Assembly: GCF_039880525.1 (NCBI RefSeq)
Contig: NZ_CP156989.1
Coordinates: 620,001 to 684,000 of the forward strand
DNA length: 64,000 nucleotides
Source: Agrococcus sp. ProA11
Lineage (GTDB): Bacteria; Actinomycetota; Actinomycetes; Actinomycetales; Microbacteriaceae
Reading direction: 5' to 3'
The notes beneath the pieces are model-generated. The model made no database searches, was not told where the DNA came from, and saw only the letters and a program-made list of their open reading frames with translations. Each line of letters opens with the position of its first letter. The stretch's first letter is position 1. Made by a program: the position numbers and the translations under genes. Shown here one piece after another: positions 36,202-43,724 of the stretch.

Positions 36202-36801
36202 TCAGCCCCAGTAGCTCGGCGCCGCGATCACGGCGACCATGACCGCGACGGCGATCACGATGCCGAGCGCGAGCGCGCGCCCCTCATGGCGCACCCACCA
36301 CGGGGTGTCGGCCGGCAGGATGTCGGCGCGCGCCGCGATCGGCAGCGGCACGAACGGCACATCGAGTCGCGCGCGCAGCTGCCGGACCTGGTCGGGATCC
36401 AGCCCGGCGGTGTCCGCGACCCCGATGGTCGACCCGTCGTGCCCGACCAAGCGCCACTGCTCGCGCTCACGGGTGATCGGCAGGCCGCGGCTCGTGGCGG
36501 CGGGCACGTGCACGACGATGACCCCGCCGAGGTCGGCGAGTCGGATGCGCTGGTCGCGACGGGCGCCGAACGCGAAGTCGGCGTCGGGGCCCGCCTCGAT
36601 TCGCCACTGGCCGCGGCGCAGCATGCGGTGATTGCGCACGGCGAGGGCGACGACCGCGACGAACAGCAGCGTCCATCCGATCCCCACGAGCGCCAGGGCG
36701 CCCATCACGACCATGCCGAACCATACGAGCACCCGCGCAGCCGGACCCGCGTAGTGGTGCGCGGCGCTGCGCTCGAGCACGAGAGCCGGAGGCTGGGTCA
36801 C
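36202..36801 (-). CDS. Membrane protein of unknown function (possible PH-like domain)
   Basis: The 199-residue reading from GTG 36801 has two close hydrophobic spans at about 22-60 (ARVLVWFGMVVMGALALVGI, LLFVAVVALAV), a soluble middle of about 115 residues with beta-strand character, and a final span near 178-195 (LALGIVIAVAVMVAVIAA). This resembles small PH-domain-like membrane proteins, but I recognise no family. A longer reading to 37053 exists only because the 61-bp repeats lack stops in that frame; it is rejected. No good ribosome site is seen. It lies between tRNA-Gln and marR on the same strand. Confidence 0.6.
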   Translation of the reverse strand: MTQPPALVLERSAAHHYAGPAARVLVWFGMVVMGALALVGIGWTLLFVAVVALAVRNHRMLRRGQWRIEAGPDADFAFGARRDQRIRLADLGGVIVVHVPAATSRGLPITREREQWRLVGHDGSTIGVADTAGLDPDQVRQLRARLDVPFVPLPIAARADILPADTPWWVRHEGRALALGIVIAVAVMVAVIAAPSYWG

Positions 36802-36825
36802 GGAGCAAGCGTGGCACGAGCTGCG

Positions 36826-37069
36826 CCTCGCTCGCTGCGCTCGCGACTGGCGACGTCGCAGACGACCCACTGGGTCGGGGCTCCGCCCTCGCTCGCTGCG
36901 CTCGCGACTGGCGACGTCGCAGACGACCCACTGGGTCGGGGCTCCGCCCTCGCTCGCGGCGCTCGCGACTGGCGACGTCGCAGACGACCGACTGGGTCGG
37001 GGCTCCGCCCGCGCTCGCTGCGCTCGCGACTGGCGACGTCGCAGACGACCCACCGGGTCGTCTGCTCCG
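36826..37069. repeat. Four tandem 61-bp repeats abutting tRNA-Gln
   Basis: TCGCGACTGG recurs at 36841, 36902, 36963 and 37024, an exact 61-base period. Each unit has CTCGCTCGCTGCGC-like sequence, GCGACGTCGCAGACGACC and an inverted pair near GACCCAC(T/C)GGGTC, and ends GCTCCGCC. In the last unit that end is the 3' acceptor strand of the tRNA gene, and the inverted pair is its terminator. No protein gene lies between 36802 and 37270; this array, the tRNA and a palindrome account for the gap. Confidence 0.9.
37041..37065 (-). terminator. tRNA-Gln terminator hairpin
   Basis: GCAGACGACCC and GGGTCGTCTGC form a perfect 11-base stem with a three-base loop, starting at the last base of the tRNA. No T-run follows, as is common in high-GC actinobacteria. 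Confidence 0.65.
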
Positions 37070-37135
37070 CCACCAGGATTCGAACCTGGACAAACGGCTC
37101 CAAAGGCCGCTGTGCTGCCGTTACACCATGGCGGA
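37065..37135 (-). tRNA. tRNA-Gln (anticodon UUG)
   Basis: Read on the minus strand the gene starts TCCGCCATGG and folds as a 71-base tRNA. The seven-base acceptor stem TCCGCCA/TGGCGGA is perfect. The anticodon loop is CTTTGGA with anticodon TTG, flanked by GCGGC.../GCCGT... pairing, and the T arm has CCAGG-TTCGAAT-CCTGG. The discriminator base is G and CCA is not encoded. It reads CAA directly and could read CAG by wobble. Confidence 0.95.
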
Positions 37136-37146
37136 TCGCGGCTACC

Positions 37147-37152
37147 AGGCTA
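37147..37152 (-). promoter_or_regulatory. -10 box for tRNA-Gln (TAGCCT)
   Basis: On the minus strand TAGCCT lies 11 bases before the tRNA 5' end, giving a leader of a few bases to be removed by RNase P. Confidence 0.5.
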
Positions 37153-37182
37153 GTCGCCCGCGCGGCCCGAACCCGCAGATGT

Positions 37183-37228
37183 GTCACCAGCGGCTCGCAA
37201 AGCACGCGGATGCGAGCCGCTGGTCACG
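37183..37228. promoter_or_regulatory. Large palindrome between tRNA-Gln and a divergent glycosyltransferase gene
   Basis: The 17-base arms (GTCACCAGCGGCTCGCA and TGCGAGCCGCTGGTCAC) match at 16 of 17 positions around a 12-base spacer. The element is upstream of both divergent genes. It could be an operator or a fold. No protein partner can be named. Confidence 0.6.
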
Positions 37229-37257
37229 CTTCTGGCGCGGGCGCCGCGCGCATCCGC

Positions 37258-37263
37258 CAGACT
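37258..37263 (+). promoter_or_regulatory. -10 box of a leaderless start (CAGACT)
   Basis: CAGACT ends seven bases before the ATG at 37271. Confidence 0.4.
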
Positions 37264-37270
37264 GGGGCGC

Positions 37271-38197
37271 ATGGTCTCCACCCGCGCCGACGTCCTCGGC
37301 GTCGCCGTCACCTACCGGCCCGACGAGGCCGCCATCGCGGATGTGCTGGAGCGCGCCGCAGCGCAGGTCGGCGCGCTCACGGTGCTCGACAACGACAGTC
37401 CCGCGACCGGCGGCGTGCACTGGAGCGAGCGCGTCGCGATCCCCGCAGGTGTGGCGCTCGTGCGCGAGCCGACCAACATCGGTCTCGGCGCCGCCTACAA
37501 CCGCGCCGTCGCGATCGCCCGCGAGCAGGGCGCGCGCTACGTGCTGCTGCTCGACCAGGACTCGCTGCTCGAGGAGGGTTGCGTGGATGCGCTGCTGCGG
37601 CACGCGGACGCACGGCGGGCGCGCGGTCCGCTCGGCGCCGTCGGCCCCACCTTCGTCGACGGCCGAACGGGCGAGCGCGCGCCCTTCGTGCGGTTCGGCT
37701 TCCCCCTCAACCACAAGCTGCACGCGCCGGCGGGCGGGGATGTCGACGTCGACTTCCTCATCTCCTCCGGCTCGCTCATCCCGGTCGACGCGATCGATGC
37801 GGCCGGCGCGTTCGACGAGGGGCTCTTCATCGACAGCGTCGACATGGAGTGGTGCTTCCGCGCCAAGGCCGCCGGGCTGCAGCTCGCGGGCGTCGCCGAC
37901 GCGCGCATGCGGCACACGATCGGGGACGAGCTCGTGCGGCTGCCGGGCGGCAGCGCGATGTTCGTGCACTCGCCGCTGCGGCTGTACATGATGACGCGCA
38001 ACCGCGTCGCCCTCTGGCGTCGACCGGCCACCCCGCGCGTGTGGACGGCGCAGGACGTGCCGCGGATGCTCCTCAAGCTGGCGCGCATGACCGCCTTCGC
38101 CGCCCCGCGCCTGCGCAACGCGCGAGCGATGGTGCGCGGAGCGCGCGACGGCTGGCGCGGCGAGCAGGGTCCGCCGCCCGCCGCGGCAACCCGCTGA
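37271..38197 (+). CDS. Rhamnosyltransferase-like family 2 glycosyltransferase
   Basis: The 308-residue GT2 protein has VLGVAVTYRPDEAAIADVLE, VLDNDSPATGG, EPTNIGLGAAYNRAVAIARE and the DXD-type site LLLDQDSLLEEG near 93-104. Then FLISSGSLIPVDAIDAAGAF and FIDSVDMEWCFRAKAAG follow, a pattern common in rhamnosyltransferases of the RfbF type. It would use dTDP-L-rhamnose made by the rml genes nearby (inference). ATG 37271 is chosen from the -10 spacing and the family start. No membrane span. Confidence 0.83.
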   Translation: MVSTRADVLGVAVTYRPDEAAIADVLERAAAQVGALTVLDNDSPATGGVHWSERVAIPAGVALVREPTNIGLGAAYNRAVAIAREQGARYVLLLDQDSLLEEGCVDALLRHADARRARGPLGAVGPTFVDGRTGERAPFVRFGFPLNHKLHAPAGGDVDVDFLISSGSLIPVDAIDAAGAFDEGLFIDSVDMEWCFRAKAAGLQLAGVADARMRHTIGDELVRLPGGSAMFVHSPLRLYMMTRNRVALWRRPATPRVWTAQDVPRMLLKLARMTAFAAPRLRNARAMVRGARDGWRGEQGPPPAAATR

Positions 38198-38198
38198 G

Positions 38199-38290
38199 CC
38201 GCGTCGAGCGCTGCGCCCGCGTCGGGCGCTGAGCGACGGGCGCTGAGCTGGGTCGAGCGCTGCGCCAACGTCGAGCGCTGAGCCGCGTCG
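38199..38290. repeat. Short imperfect tandem repeats with GCGCTG cores
   Basis: GCGCTG occurs at 38208, 38226, 38240, 38257 and 38275, each within TCG(A/G)GCGCTG-like sequence, 14-18 bases apart. The array fills the gap between two convergent genes. AGCGCT cores are palindromic. Confidence 0.65.
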
Positions 38291-38305
38291 ATCACCGCGC
38301 CCAGG

Positions 38306-39781
38306 CTACGGCGAGCGGACGCCCGCGTCCTCGAGCAGCTCGTCCAGCGGCGCATCCAGCAGGTACAGGCGCACCTCGTCGAGCAGCGCCGGCTCCTCCG
38401 CAGCCATCACCACCGCGAGCACCTCCGGCGGTGCGGTGAAGCGCAGGTCCTCGCCGACCGCGACGGCGGTGATGTCGCCGAGGTAGGGATCGGTCGTGAC
38501 CGGTGCATCGACGTTCGGATCGGTGGCGTGCGGCGACAGCTGCACCATCAGCACGGTGCCGTCGGGCGCCGGATCGTCGAGCATCGCTGCATCGATGAGC
38601 GCGACGCCGGTCGGGCGCAGCGTCAGCACGTGCGCGACCCCCGTGATGGGACCGACCAGCAGGCAGGCGGTCGCCACCGCGGCCAGCACCCGAGCGCCGC
38701 GCCGCCGCGCGCGCTGCCAGAGCGCGGGCACGCCGATGCCCGTGAGCAGCAGCAGCGGCCACAGCCACGCACCCGTGTAGTGCGGCAGCACGACCGGCGA
38801 GAGCGCCATGACGACGAGCGTCGCGATGGCAGCGAGCCCGAGCATCCTGACGATGAGCTCCCTGCCGCGCAGCACGACGGCAGCGCCCGCCCACGCCACG
38901 ATCGCGGCGAGCGCGAACCAGCCCACCACCTCGCCGCCGAACCACAGCGGCGCGTACCAGGGCGCGAAGCGGTGCGTCTCACCCGCGATGACGATGCGGT
39001 GCCCGTTCTGCGCATGCTCGGCCTGGAACTCGATCATCTCGAGCACGGCCGGGATGCCGCCCAGCGGCACGTACGCCAGCAAGCAGACGGCGATGCCGGT
39101 CGCCGCGAAGCCGAGCACGGCTCGCCAGACCCTGCGGTCGCCGAGTTCGCGCCAGGGGACGCAGGCGAGCGCCGCCACGAGCAGGACGGCCGCCGAGGCC
39201 TTCGACAGGATCGCCAACGCCATTAGCGTGCCCGCGCCGATCGCGAGCAGCGCCCTGCGGTGCCGCGTCCACTGCCACAGCAGCGCGAGCGCGCTCATGC
39301 CGAACAGCACGCTGTACGGCTCGAGCAGCACCTGCCGGTCGATGAGGTCGGTGCCGTTCACGCGATGCGTGGCGGCGAGCATGATCGCGCCGATGACCGC
39401 GGCGGAACCGCCCGCGGCCGCGCGCAGCCACGCGTAGGAGACGAGCACCGCGGCGGCGAGTACGCAGCCCATGAGCACCCGCGCGCTCGGCACGCCGGTG
39501 CCGAAGGCGAGCTGCCAGGCGCCCAGCAGGTACTTCGCGATCGGGGGATGCTCGGGGTTGGCGGAGGTGTCGCCCTGCACGTAGGCGAGGCCCGCGCGCT
39601 GGTAGACGAGCTCGTCCGGGGCGATGTTCGCCTGGTCGAGCGCCCAGAAGCCCATCACCGCGGCGACGAGCAGCACGACCGCGACCTCGACCGCGGTGCG
39701 GGCCCGCCGTGCTCGAGGGGAGGCGCGGATCGCGGCGGAAGTCGGCAGCGGGGCGGCGATCGTCGGACGCTGCTCGGGCAC
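38306..39781 (-). CDS. GT39-like membrane glycosyltransferase (ArnT/PMT type)
   Basis: This 491-residue membrane protein has about ten spans in residues 30-385 and then a soluble C-terminal part of about 100 residues. The first external loop contains NIAPDELVYQR near 52-62 with an Asp-Glu pair, then NPEHPPIAKYLLG near 75-87, both characteristic of protein-O-mannosyltransferase/ArnT-type enzymes. They take sugar from a polyprenyl-phosphate donor outside the membrane. The donor could be the product of the enzyme at 16856 (inference). The GTG start follows GATACT by five bases. Confidence 0.82.
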   Translation of the reverse strand: MPEQRPTIAAPLPTSAAIRASPRARRARTAVEVAVVLLVAAVMGFWALDQANIAPDELVYQRAGLAYVQGDTSANPEHPPIAKYLLGAWQLAFGTGVPSARVLMGCVLAAAVLVSYAWLRAAAGGSAAVIGAIMLAATHRVNGTDLIDRQVLLEPYSVLFGMSALALLWQWTRHRRALLAIGAGTLMALAILSKASAAVLLVAALACVPWRELGDRRVWRAVLGFAATGIAVCLLAYVPLGGIPAVLEMIEFQAEHAQNGHRIVIAGETHRFAPWYAPLWFGGEVVGWFALAAIVAWAGAAVVLRGRELIVRMLGLAAIATLVVMALSPVVLPHYTGAWLWPLLLLTGIGVPALWQRARRRGARVLAAVATACLLVGPITGVAHVLTLRPTGVALIDAAMLDDPAPDGTVLMVQLSPHATDPNVDAPVTTDPYLGDITAVAVGEDLRFTAPPEVLAVVMAAEEPALLDEVRLYLLDAPLDELLEDAGVRSP

Positions 39782-39786
39782 GCCTC

Positions 39787-39792
39787 AGTATC
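39787..39792 (-). promoter_or_regulatory. -10 box for the GT39-like gene (GATACT)
   Basis: On the minus strand GATACT ends five bases before the GTG at 39781, fitting a leaderless mRNA. Confidence 0.45.
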
Positions 39793-39872
39793 GCATCCGG
39801 CCCTCGGGCCCAGACGGGGACCGAGGTGCGAGCGGCAGCGACCGCGGCGCGCCGAGGCCCCGCGCGCGCCAG

Positions 39873-39878
39873 TAGCCT
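39873..39878 (+). promoter_or_regulatory. -10 box upstream of glmU (TAGCCT)
   Basis: TAGCCT would give a leader of about 28 bases ending in GGGAGAG and the GTG at 39913. Confidence 0.45.
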
Positions 39879-39912
39879 GGAGCCGATCGCTCGTATCTCG
39901 ATGGGAGAGCCC

Positions 39913-41343
39913 GTGCCTCAGGTTGCCGTCATCGTCCTCGCCGCCGGCGCGGGCACCCGCATGAAGAGCCGCACCCCCAAGCCGCTGCACCCGCTGGCGG
40001 GCAAGCCGCTCATCGCCCACGTGCTGAGCACCGCCGGCGAGCTGCACCCCGAGCGCATCGTCACCGTCGTGCGTCACGAGCGCGATCGCATGGCCGAGGC
40101 CGTGCTCGAGTTCGCGCCGCACGTGCTGATCGCCGACCAGGACGAGGTGCCCGGCACCGGCCGCGCCGTCGAGCAGGGTCTCGATGCGATCGCCGACTTC
40201 GACGGTCACGTCGTCGTGCTCTCGGGCGATGTGCCGCTCATCGACGCGGACACCCTGAGCCGGCTGGTGGAGCGGCATGAGCGCGAGGGCAACCAGATGA
40301 CGCTGCTCTCGGCGCACCTGCCCGATCCCACCGGTCTCGGTCGCATCGTGCGCGACGACGCCGGTTCGTTCATGCGCATCGTCGAGCAGAAGGACGCCAG
40401 CGAGGCGGAGCGCGCCATCGACGAGGTCAACGGCGGCATCTACGTCTTCGATGCGGCGGCACTGCGCGAGGCGCTCGGCACCATCGACCGCAACAACGCG
40501 CAGGGCGAGATGTACCTCACGGATGCGGCGGTGCGGATCCAGGCGCGCGGCGGACGCATCCAGGCGGTGCCGGCCACCGACATCTGGGCGATCTGGGGCA
40601 TCAACGACCGCGTGCAGCTCGCCGCCGCGGCGCACGAGCTGAACGACCGCATCATCCGCCGCTGGCAGCGCGCGGGCGTCACGGTGCTCGACCCGGCGTC
40701 GACCTGGATCGACACGGATGTCACGCTCGCGGAGGACGTCACGATCCTGCCCGGCTCGCAGCTCCACGGCGCGACGGTCGTCGCCGCCGGCGCGACCATC
40801 GGGCCCGACACCACCCTCGTCGACACGGAGGTGGGAGAGGACGCGGTCGTGAAGCGCACCGACGCGACCCTGTCGGTGATCGGCGCCCGCGCATCGGTCG
40901 GTCCCTGGGCCTACCTGCGGCCCAACTCGGTCGTCGGCGCGGACGGCAAGATCGGCACCTTCGTCGAGACGAAGAACACGCAGATCGGCGCCGGCAGCAA
41001 GATCCCGCACCTGTCGTACATCGGCGACACGACCGTCGGCGACGGCTCCAACATCGGCGCCGGCACCATCACCGCCAACTACGACGGCGTCGCCAAGCAC
41101 CGCACCGAGGTCGGCTCGCACGTGCGCACGGGCAGCCACAACGTCTTCGTCGCCCCCGTGTCGATCGCCGACGGCGCATACACTGGAGCGGGCACGGTCG
41201 TTCGCAAGGATGTCGAGCCCGGAGCGCTGGCCATCTCGGTCGCTCCGCAGCGCAACATGACGGGCTGGGTCGAGACGAATCGCCCTGGGACGGCAGCGGC
41301 CGACGCGGCAGCGGCGGCCGAGCAGCAAGCACCTGACGCCTAG
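39913..41343 (+). CDS. glmU: Bifunctional GlmU (uridylyltransferase / glucosamine-1-phosphate acetyltransferase)
   Basis: GlmU makes UDP-GlcNAc for peptidoglycan. The first half (about 1-240) is the uridylyltransferase: VIVLAAGAGTRMKSRTPKPL, VLSGDVPLIDADTL and VNGGIYVFDA. The second half is a left-handed beta-helix with hexapeptide repeats; RPNSVVGADGKIGTFVETKN, PHLSYIGDTTVGDGSNIGAG and TITANYDGVAKHRTEVG hold the acetyltransferase residues. GTG 39913 is favoured over ATG 39901 because GGGAGAG precedes it, though the spacing is short. The 476-residue length is normal. prs follows 13 bases later, a common actinobacterial pair. Confidence 0.95.
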   Translation: MPQVAVIVLAAGAGTRMKSRTPKPLHPLAGKPLIAHVLSTAGELHPERIVTVVRHERDRMAEAVLEFAPHVLIADQDEVPGTGRAVEQGLDAIADFDGHVVVLSGDVPLIDADTLSRLVERHEREGNQMTLLSAHLPDPTGLGRIVRDDAGSFMRIVEQKDASEAERAIDEVNGGIYVFDAAALREALGTIDRNNAQGEMYLTDAAVRIQARGGRIQAVPATDIWAIWGINDRVQLAAAAHELNDRIIRRWQRAGVTVLDPASTWIDTDVTLAEDVTILPGSQLHGATVVAAGATIGPDTTLVDTEVGEDAVVKRTDATLSVIGARASVGPWAYLRPNSVVGADGKIGTFVETKNTQIGAGSKIPHLSYIGDTTVGDGSNIGAGTITANYDGVAKHRTEVGSHVRTGSHNVFVAPVSIADGAYTGAGTVVRKDVEPGALAISVAPQRNMTGWVETNRPGTAAADAAAAAEQQAPDA

Positions 41344-41356
41344 GGGAGGCTCCCGA

Positions 41357-42334
41357 GTGGGATCGATCGTCGCGAAGAACCGCAAGCACCTCGTCCTGGC
41401 AACAGGACGCTCGCACCCGGAGCTCGCGAGCGCCGTGGCCGCCGAGATCGGCACCGAGCTGATGGATGTCGACAGTCGCACCTTCGCGAACGGCGAGATC
41501 TACGCCCGCTTCGAGGGCTCGGTGCGCGGCTCGGACGCGTTCATCCTGCAGTCGTACAGCCGGCCGGTGAACGAGTGGCTCATGGAGCAGCTCATCATGG
41601 TGGATGCGCTCAAGCGCGCGTCGGCGAAACGCATCACCGTCGTCATGCCGTACTACCCCTACTCCCGGCAGGACAAGAAGGGCCGCGGCCGCGAGCCGAT
41701 CTCCGCGCGACTGATCGCCGACCTCTTCAAGACCGCCGGCGCCGACCGCATCATGTCGATCGACATCCACGCCTCGCAGATCCAGGGATTCTTCAACGGG
41801 CCGTTCGACCACCTCTTCGGCATGCCGGTGCTGCTGGAGCACTTCCGGCACACGCTCGACCCCGAGACGCTGACGGTCGTCTCTCCCGACATGGGGCGCG
41901 TGCGCGTCGCCGACGTCTGGAGCGACAAGCTGGGCGTTCCGCTCGCGATCATCCACAAGCGCCGCGACCCGCTGGTGCCGAACCAGGTGTCGGTGCACGA
42001 GATCGTCGGCAACGTGGAGGGCCGCACCTGCCTGCTGGTCGACGACATGATCGACACCGGCCGCACGATCGTGAAGGCCGCTGAGGCGCTGAAGGCCAAC
42101 GGTGCCACCAATGTCGTCGTCGCCGCGACGCACGCGATCTTCTCCGACCCGGCATCCGAGATCCTGAACTCCGACGTGATCGACAAGGTCGTGGTCACCG
42201 ACACGCTGCCGCTGCGCGACGACCAGCGCTTCGAGAAACTCGAGGTGCTCTCCATCGCCCCGCTGCTGGCGCGTGCCATCACGGAGGTCTTCGAGGACGG
42301 CTCCGTCACGAGCCTGTTCGACGGCGCCGCCTGA
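41357..42334 (+). CDS. prs: Ribose-phosphate pyrophosphokinase
   Basis: Prs makes PRPP from ribose-5-phosphate and ATP. The 325-residue protein has LVLATGRSHPELASAVAAEI, FANGEIYARFEGSVRG, the flexible-loop part MPYYPYSRQDKKGRGREPIS, VSPDMGRVRVADVWSDKLG and the PRPP loop LLVDDMIDTGRTIVKAA near 228-244. The GTG at 41357 has GGGGAGG seven bases upstream. It lies in a glmU-prs-rlmC run on one strand. Confidence 0.96.
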   Translation: MGSIVAKNRKHLVLATGRSHPELASAVAAEIGTELMDVDSRTFANGEIYARFEGSVRGSDAFILQSYSRPVNEWLMEQLIMVDALKRASAKRITVVMPYYPYSRQDKKGRGREPISARLIADLFKTAGADRIMSIDIHASQIQGFFNGPFDHLFGMPVLLEHFRHTLDPETLTVVSPDMGRVRVADVWSDKLGVPLAIIHKRRDPLVPNQVSVHEIVGNVEGRTCLLVDDMIDTGRTIVKAAEALKANGATNVVVAATHAIFSDPASEILNSDVIDKVVVTDTLPLRDDQRFEKLEVLSIAPLLARAITEVFEDGSVTSLFDGAA

Positions 42335-42347
42335 TCGCAGCGCGGCG

Positions 42348-43472
42348 ATGACGGCGACGAGCGTGGCGCTCGACTGCGCCTACTTCGACGCCGACCGCTG
42401 CCGCTCCTGCACGCTGCTGGCGACGCCGTATGCGCGGCAGCTCGCCCAGCAGCAGGCGCGGATCGAGGCGCTGCTGCCGACGCTCGTCTGGGATGCGCCG
42501 GTCGAGAGCGCCGTCGGCGGCTTCCGCAACAAGGCGAAGATGGCCGTCGCCGGCACCGTCGCCGCGCCGACGCTCGGGATCCTCGCCGCTGACGGCAGCG
42601 GGATCGACCTGCAGGCATGCCCGCTCCACGAGCGACCGCTTGTGGCCGCGATGCCGGCGCTGGAGGCGCTCGTGCGCGAGGCGCGCCTCACGCCCTACGA
42701 CGTGCCGAGCCGGCGCGGCGAGCTCAAGCACCTCATCCTGACCGCATCGCCCGACGGCGAGCTGGCGCTGCGCATCGTGCTCCGCTCGACCGAGGCGCTG
42801 CCGCGCATCCGGAAGCATCTCGACGTGCTGGCGGCGCTGCCGCTCACGAGCGTCTCGGTCAACCTGCAGCCCGAGCACAAGGCGGTGCTGGAGGGCGATG
42901 ACGAGATGCTGCTCGCCGGCTCCGGCGTGCTCGTGATGCGGGTCAACGACATCGGCCTGCGGCTGCGGCCGCGCAGCTTCTTCCAGACCAACACCGTCGT
43001 CGCCGCGGCGCTCTATCGGGAGGCCACCGCCTGGATCGACGAGGCCGCGCCCGCGAGCCTGCTCGACCTGTACTGCGGCGTCGGAGGCTTCGCGCTGCAC
43101 GCCGCCCGCGCGGGTCGGCGCGTGCAGGGCGTGGAGGTCACAGCCGAGGCGATCGACGCGGCCCGCGAGACGGCGGCCGAGCTGGGCGTCGACGCGTCGT
43201 TCGCGGTCGGCGACGCGACCGGCGTGGATCTCGAGGGCGTAGGCGCGCCCGAGCTCGTGGTGGTGAACCCGCCCAGGCGCGGCATCGGCACGCTCGCCGC
43301 GCGCCTGGAGTCGAGCGCGGTCGACCGCGTCATCTACTCCAGCTGCAACCCCGTCACGCTCGCGAAGGACCTCGCGGCGATGCCCTCGCTGCGGCCGGTG
43401 CGGGGCCGGGTCTTCGACATGTTCCCGCACACCGAGCACGCGGAAGTGCTCGTGGAGCTCGCCCGCCGCTGA
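42348..43472 (+). CDS. rlmC: 23S rRNA (uracil-C5)-methyltransferase, RlmC-like
   Basis: A 374-residue RumA/RlmC-type methyltransferase. The iron-sulfur ligands are CAYFDADRCRSC at 10-21 and a Cys in LQACPLHE near 88. SAM binding shows in LDLYCGVGGFALHAARAG, NPPRRG near 306 and the catalytic Cys in SSCNP near 331. The protein lacks the N-terminal TRAM domain found in RlmD, which favours RlmC (U747) specificity. The ATG at 42348 lies 13 bases after prs. The exact target base is inferred from family. Confidence 0.88.
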   Translation: MTATSVALDCAYFDADRCRSCTLLATPYARQLAQQQARIEALLPTLVWDAPVESAVGGFRNKAKMAVAGTVAAPTLGILAADGSGIDLQACPLHERPLVAAMPALEALVREARLTPYDVPSRRGELKHLILTASPDGELALRIVLRSTEALPRIRKHLDVLAALPLTSVSVNLQPEHKAVLEGDDEMLLAGSGVLVMRVNDIGLRLRPRSFFQTNTVVAAALYREATAWIDEAAPASLLDLYCGVGGFALHAARAGRRVQGVEVTAEAIDAARETAAELGVDASFAVGDATGVDLEGVGAPELVVVNPPRRGIGTLAARLESSAVDRVIYSSCNPVTLAKDLAAMPSLRPVRGRVFDMFPHTEHAEVLVELARR

Positions 43473-43724
43473 CCCGCGCCGCCGCTCGGCCGTCGATTCG
43501 CTTCTCGCGGATCCGGATGCGATGGTGGAAGGACTGGCCTTCGACGAGGACCGGTGCCGCGCCCAGCAGGATGCGCACGCGCACCGCTCGATCGCGCGAC
43601 ACGCGCCGCATCGGTTCTGCTCGAACGGGCCCCGCGCCAAGCCGCGCGCGGGTGCGCCGTCCGGCCGACGACCGCGCGCAGGACCCGACTCGGGTCGCGA
43701 CTGCGCCCAGACGAGAGGAACCGC
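43473..43724. other. Intergenic stretch without a recognised gene
   Basis: No convincing gene, RNA or repeat was found. The open frames here on both strands are Arg-rich and unlike any family I know. It probably holds the promoter of the symporter gene. Confidence 0.5.

Noticed and set aside
36802-37053. N-terminal extension of the membrane protein gene through the 61-bp repeats
   Set aside because: The frame stays open only because the repeat unit has no stop; the extension is repeated Arg/Ser/Glu-rich sequence without a start signal and runs up to the tRNA terminator.
36826-37069. CRISPR array
   Set aside because: The 61-base units are contiguous with no unique spacers and no cas genes nearby.
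43473-43724. Small genes between rlmC and the symporter gene
   Set aside because: Frames on both strands are Arg-rich, lack start signals and show no domain.
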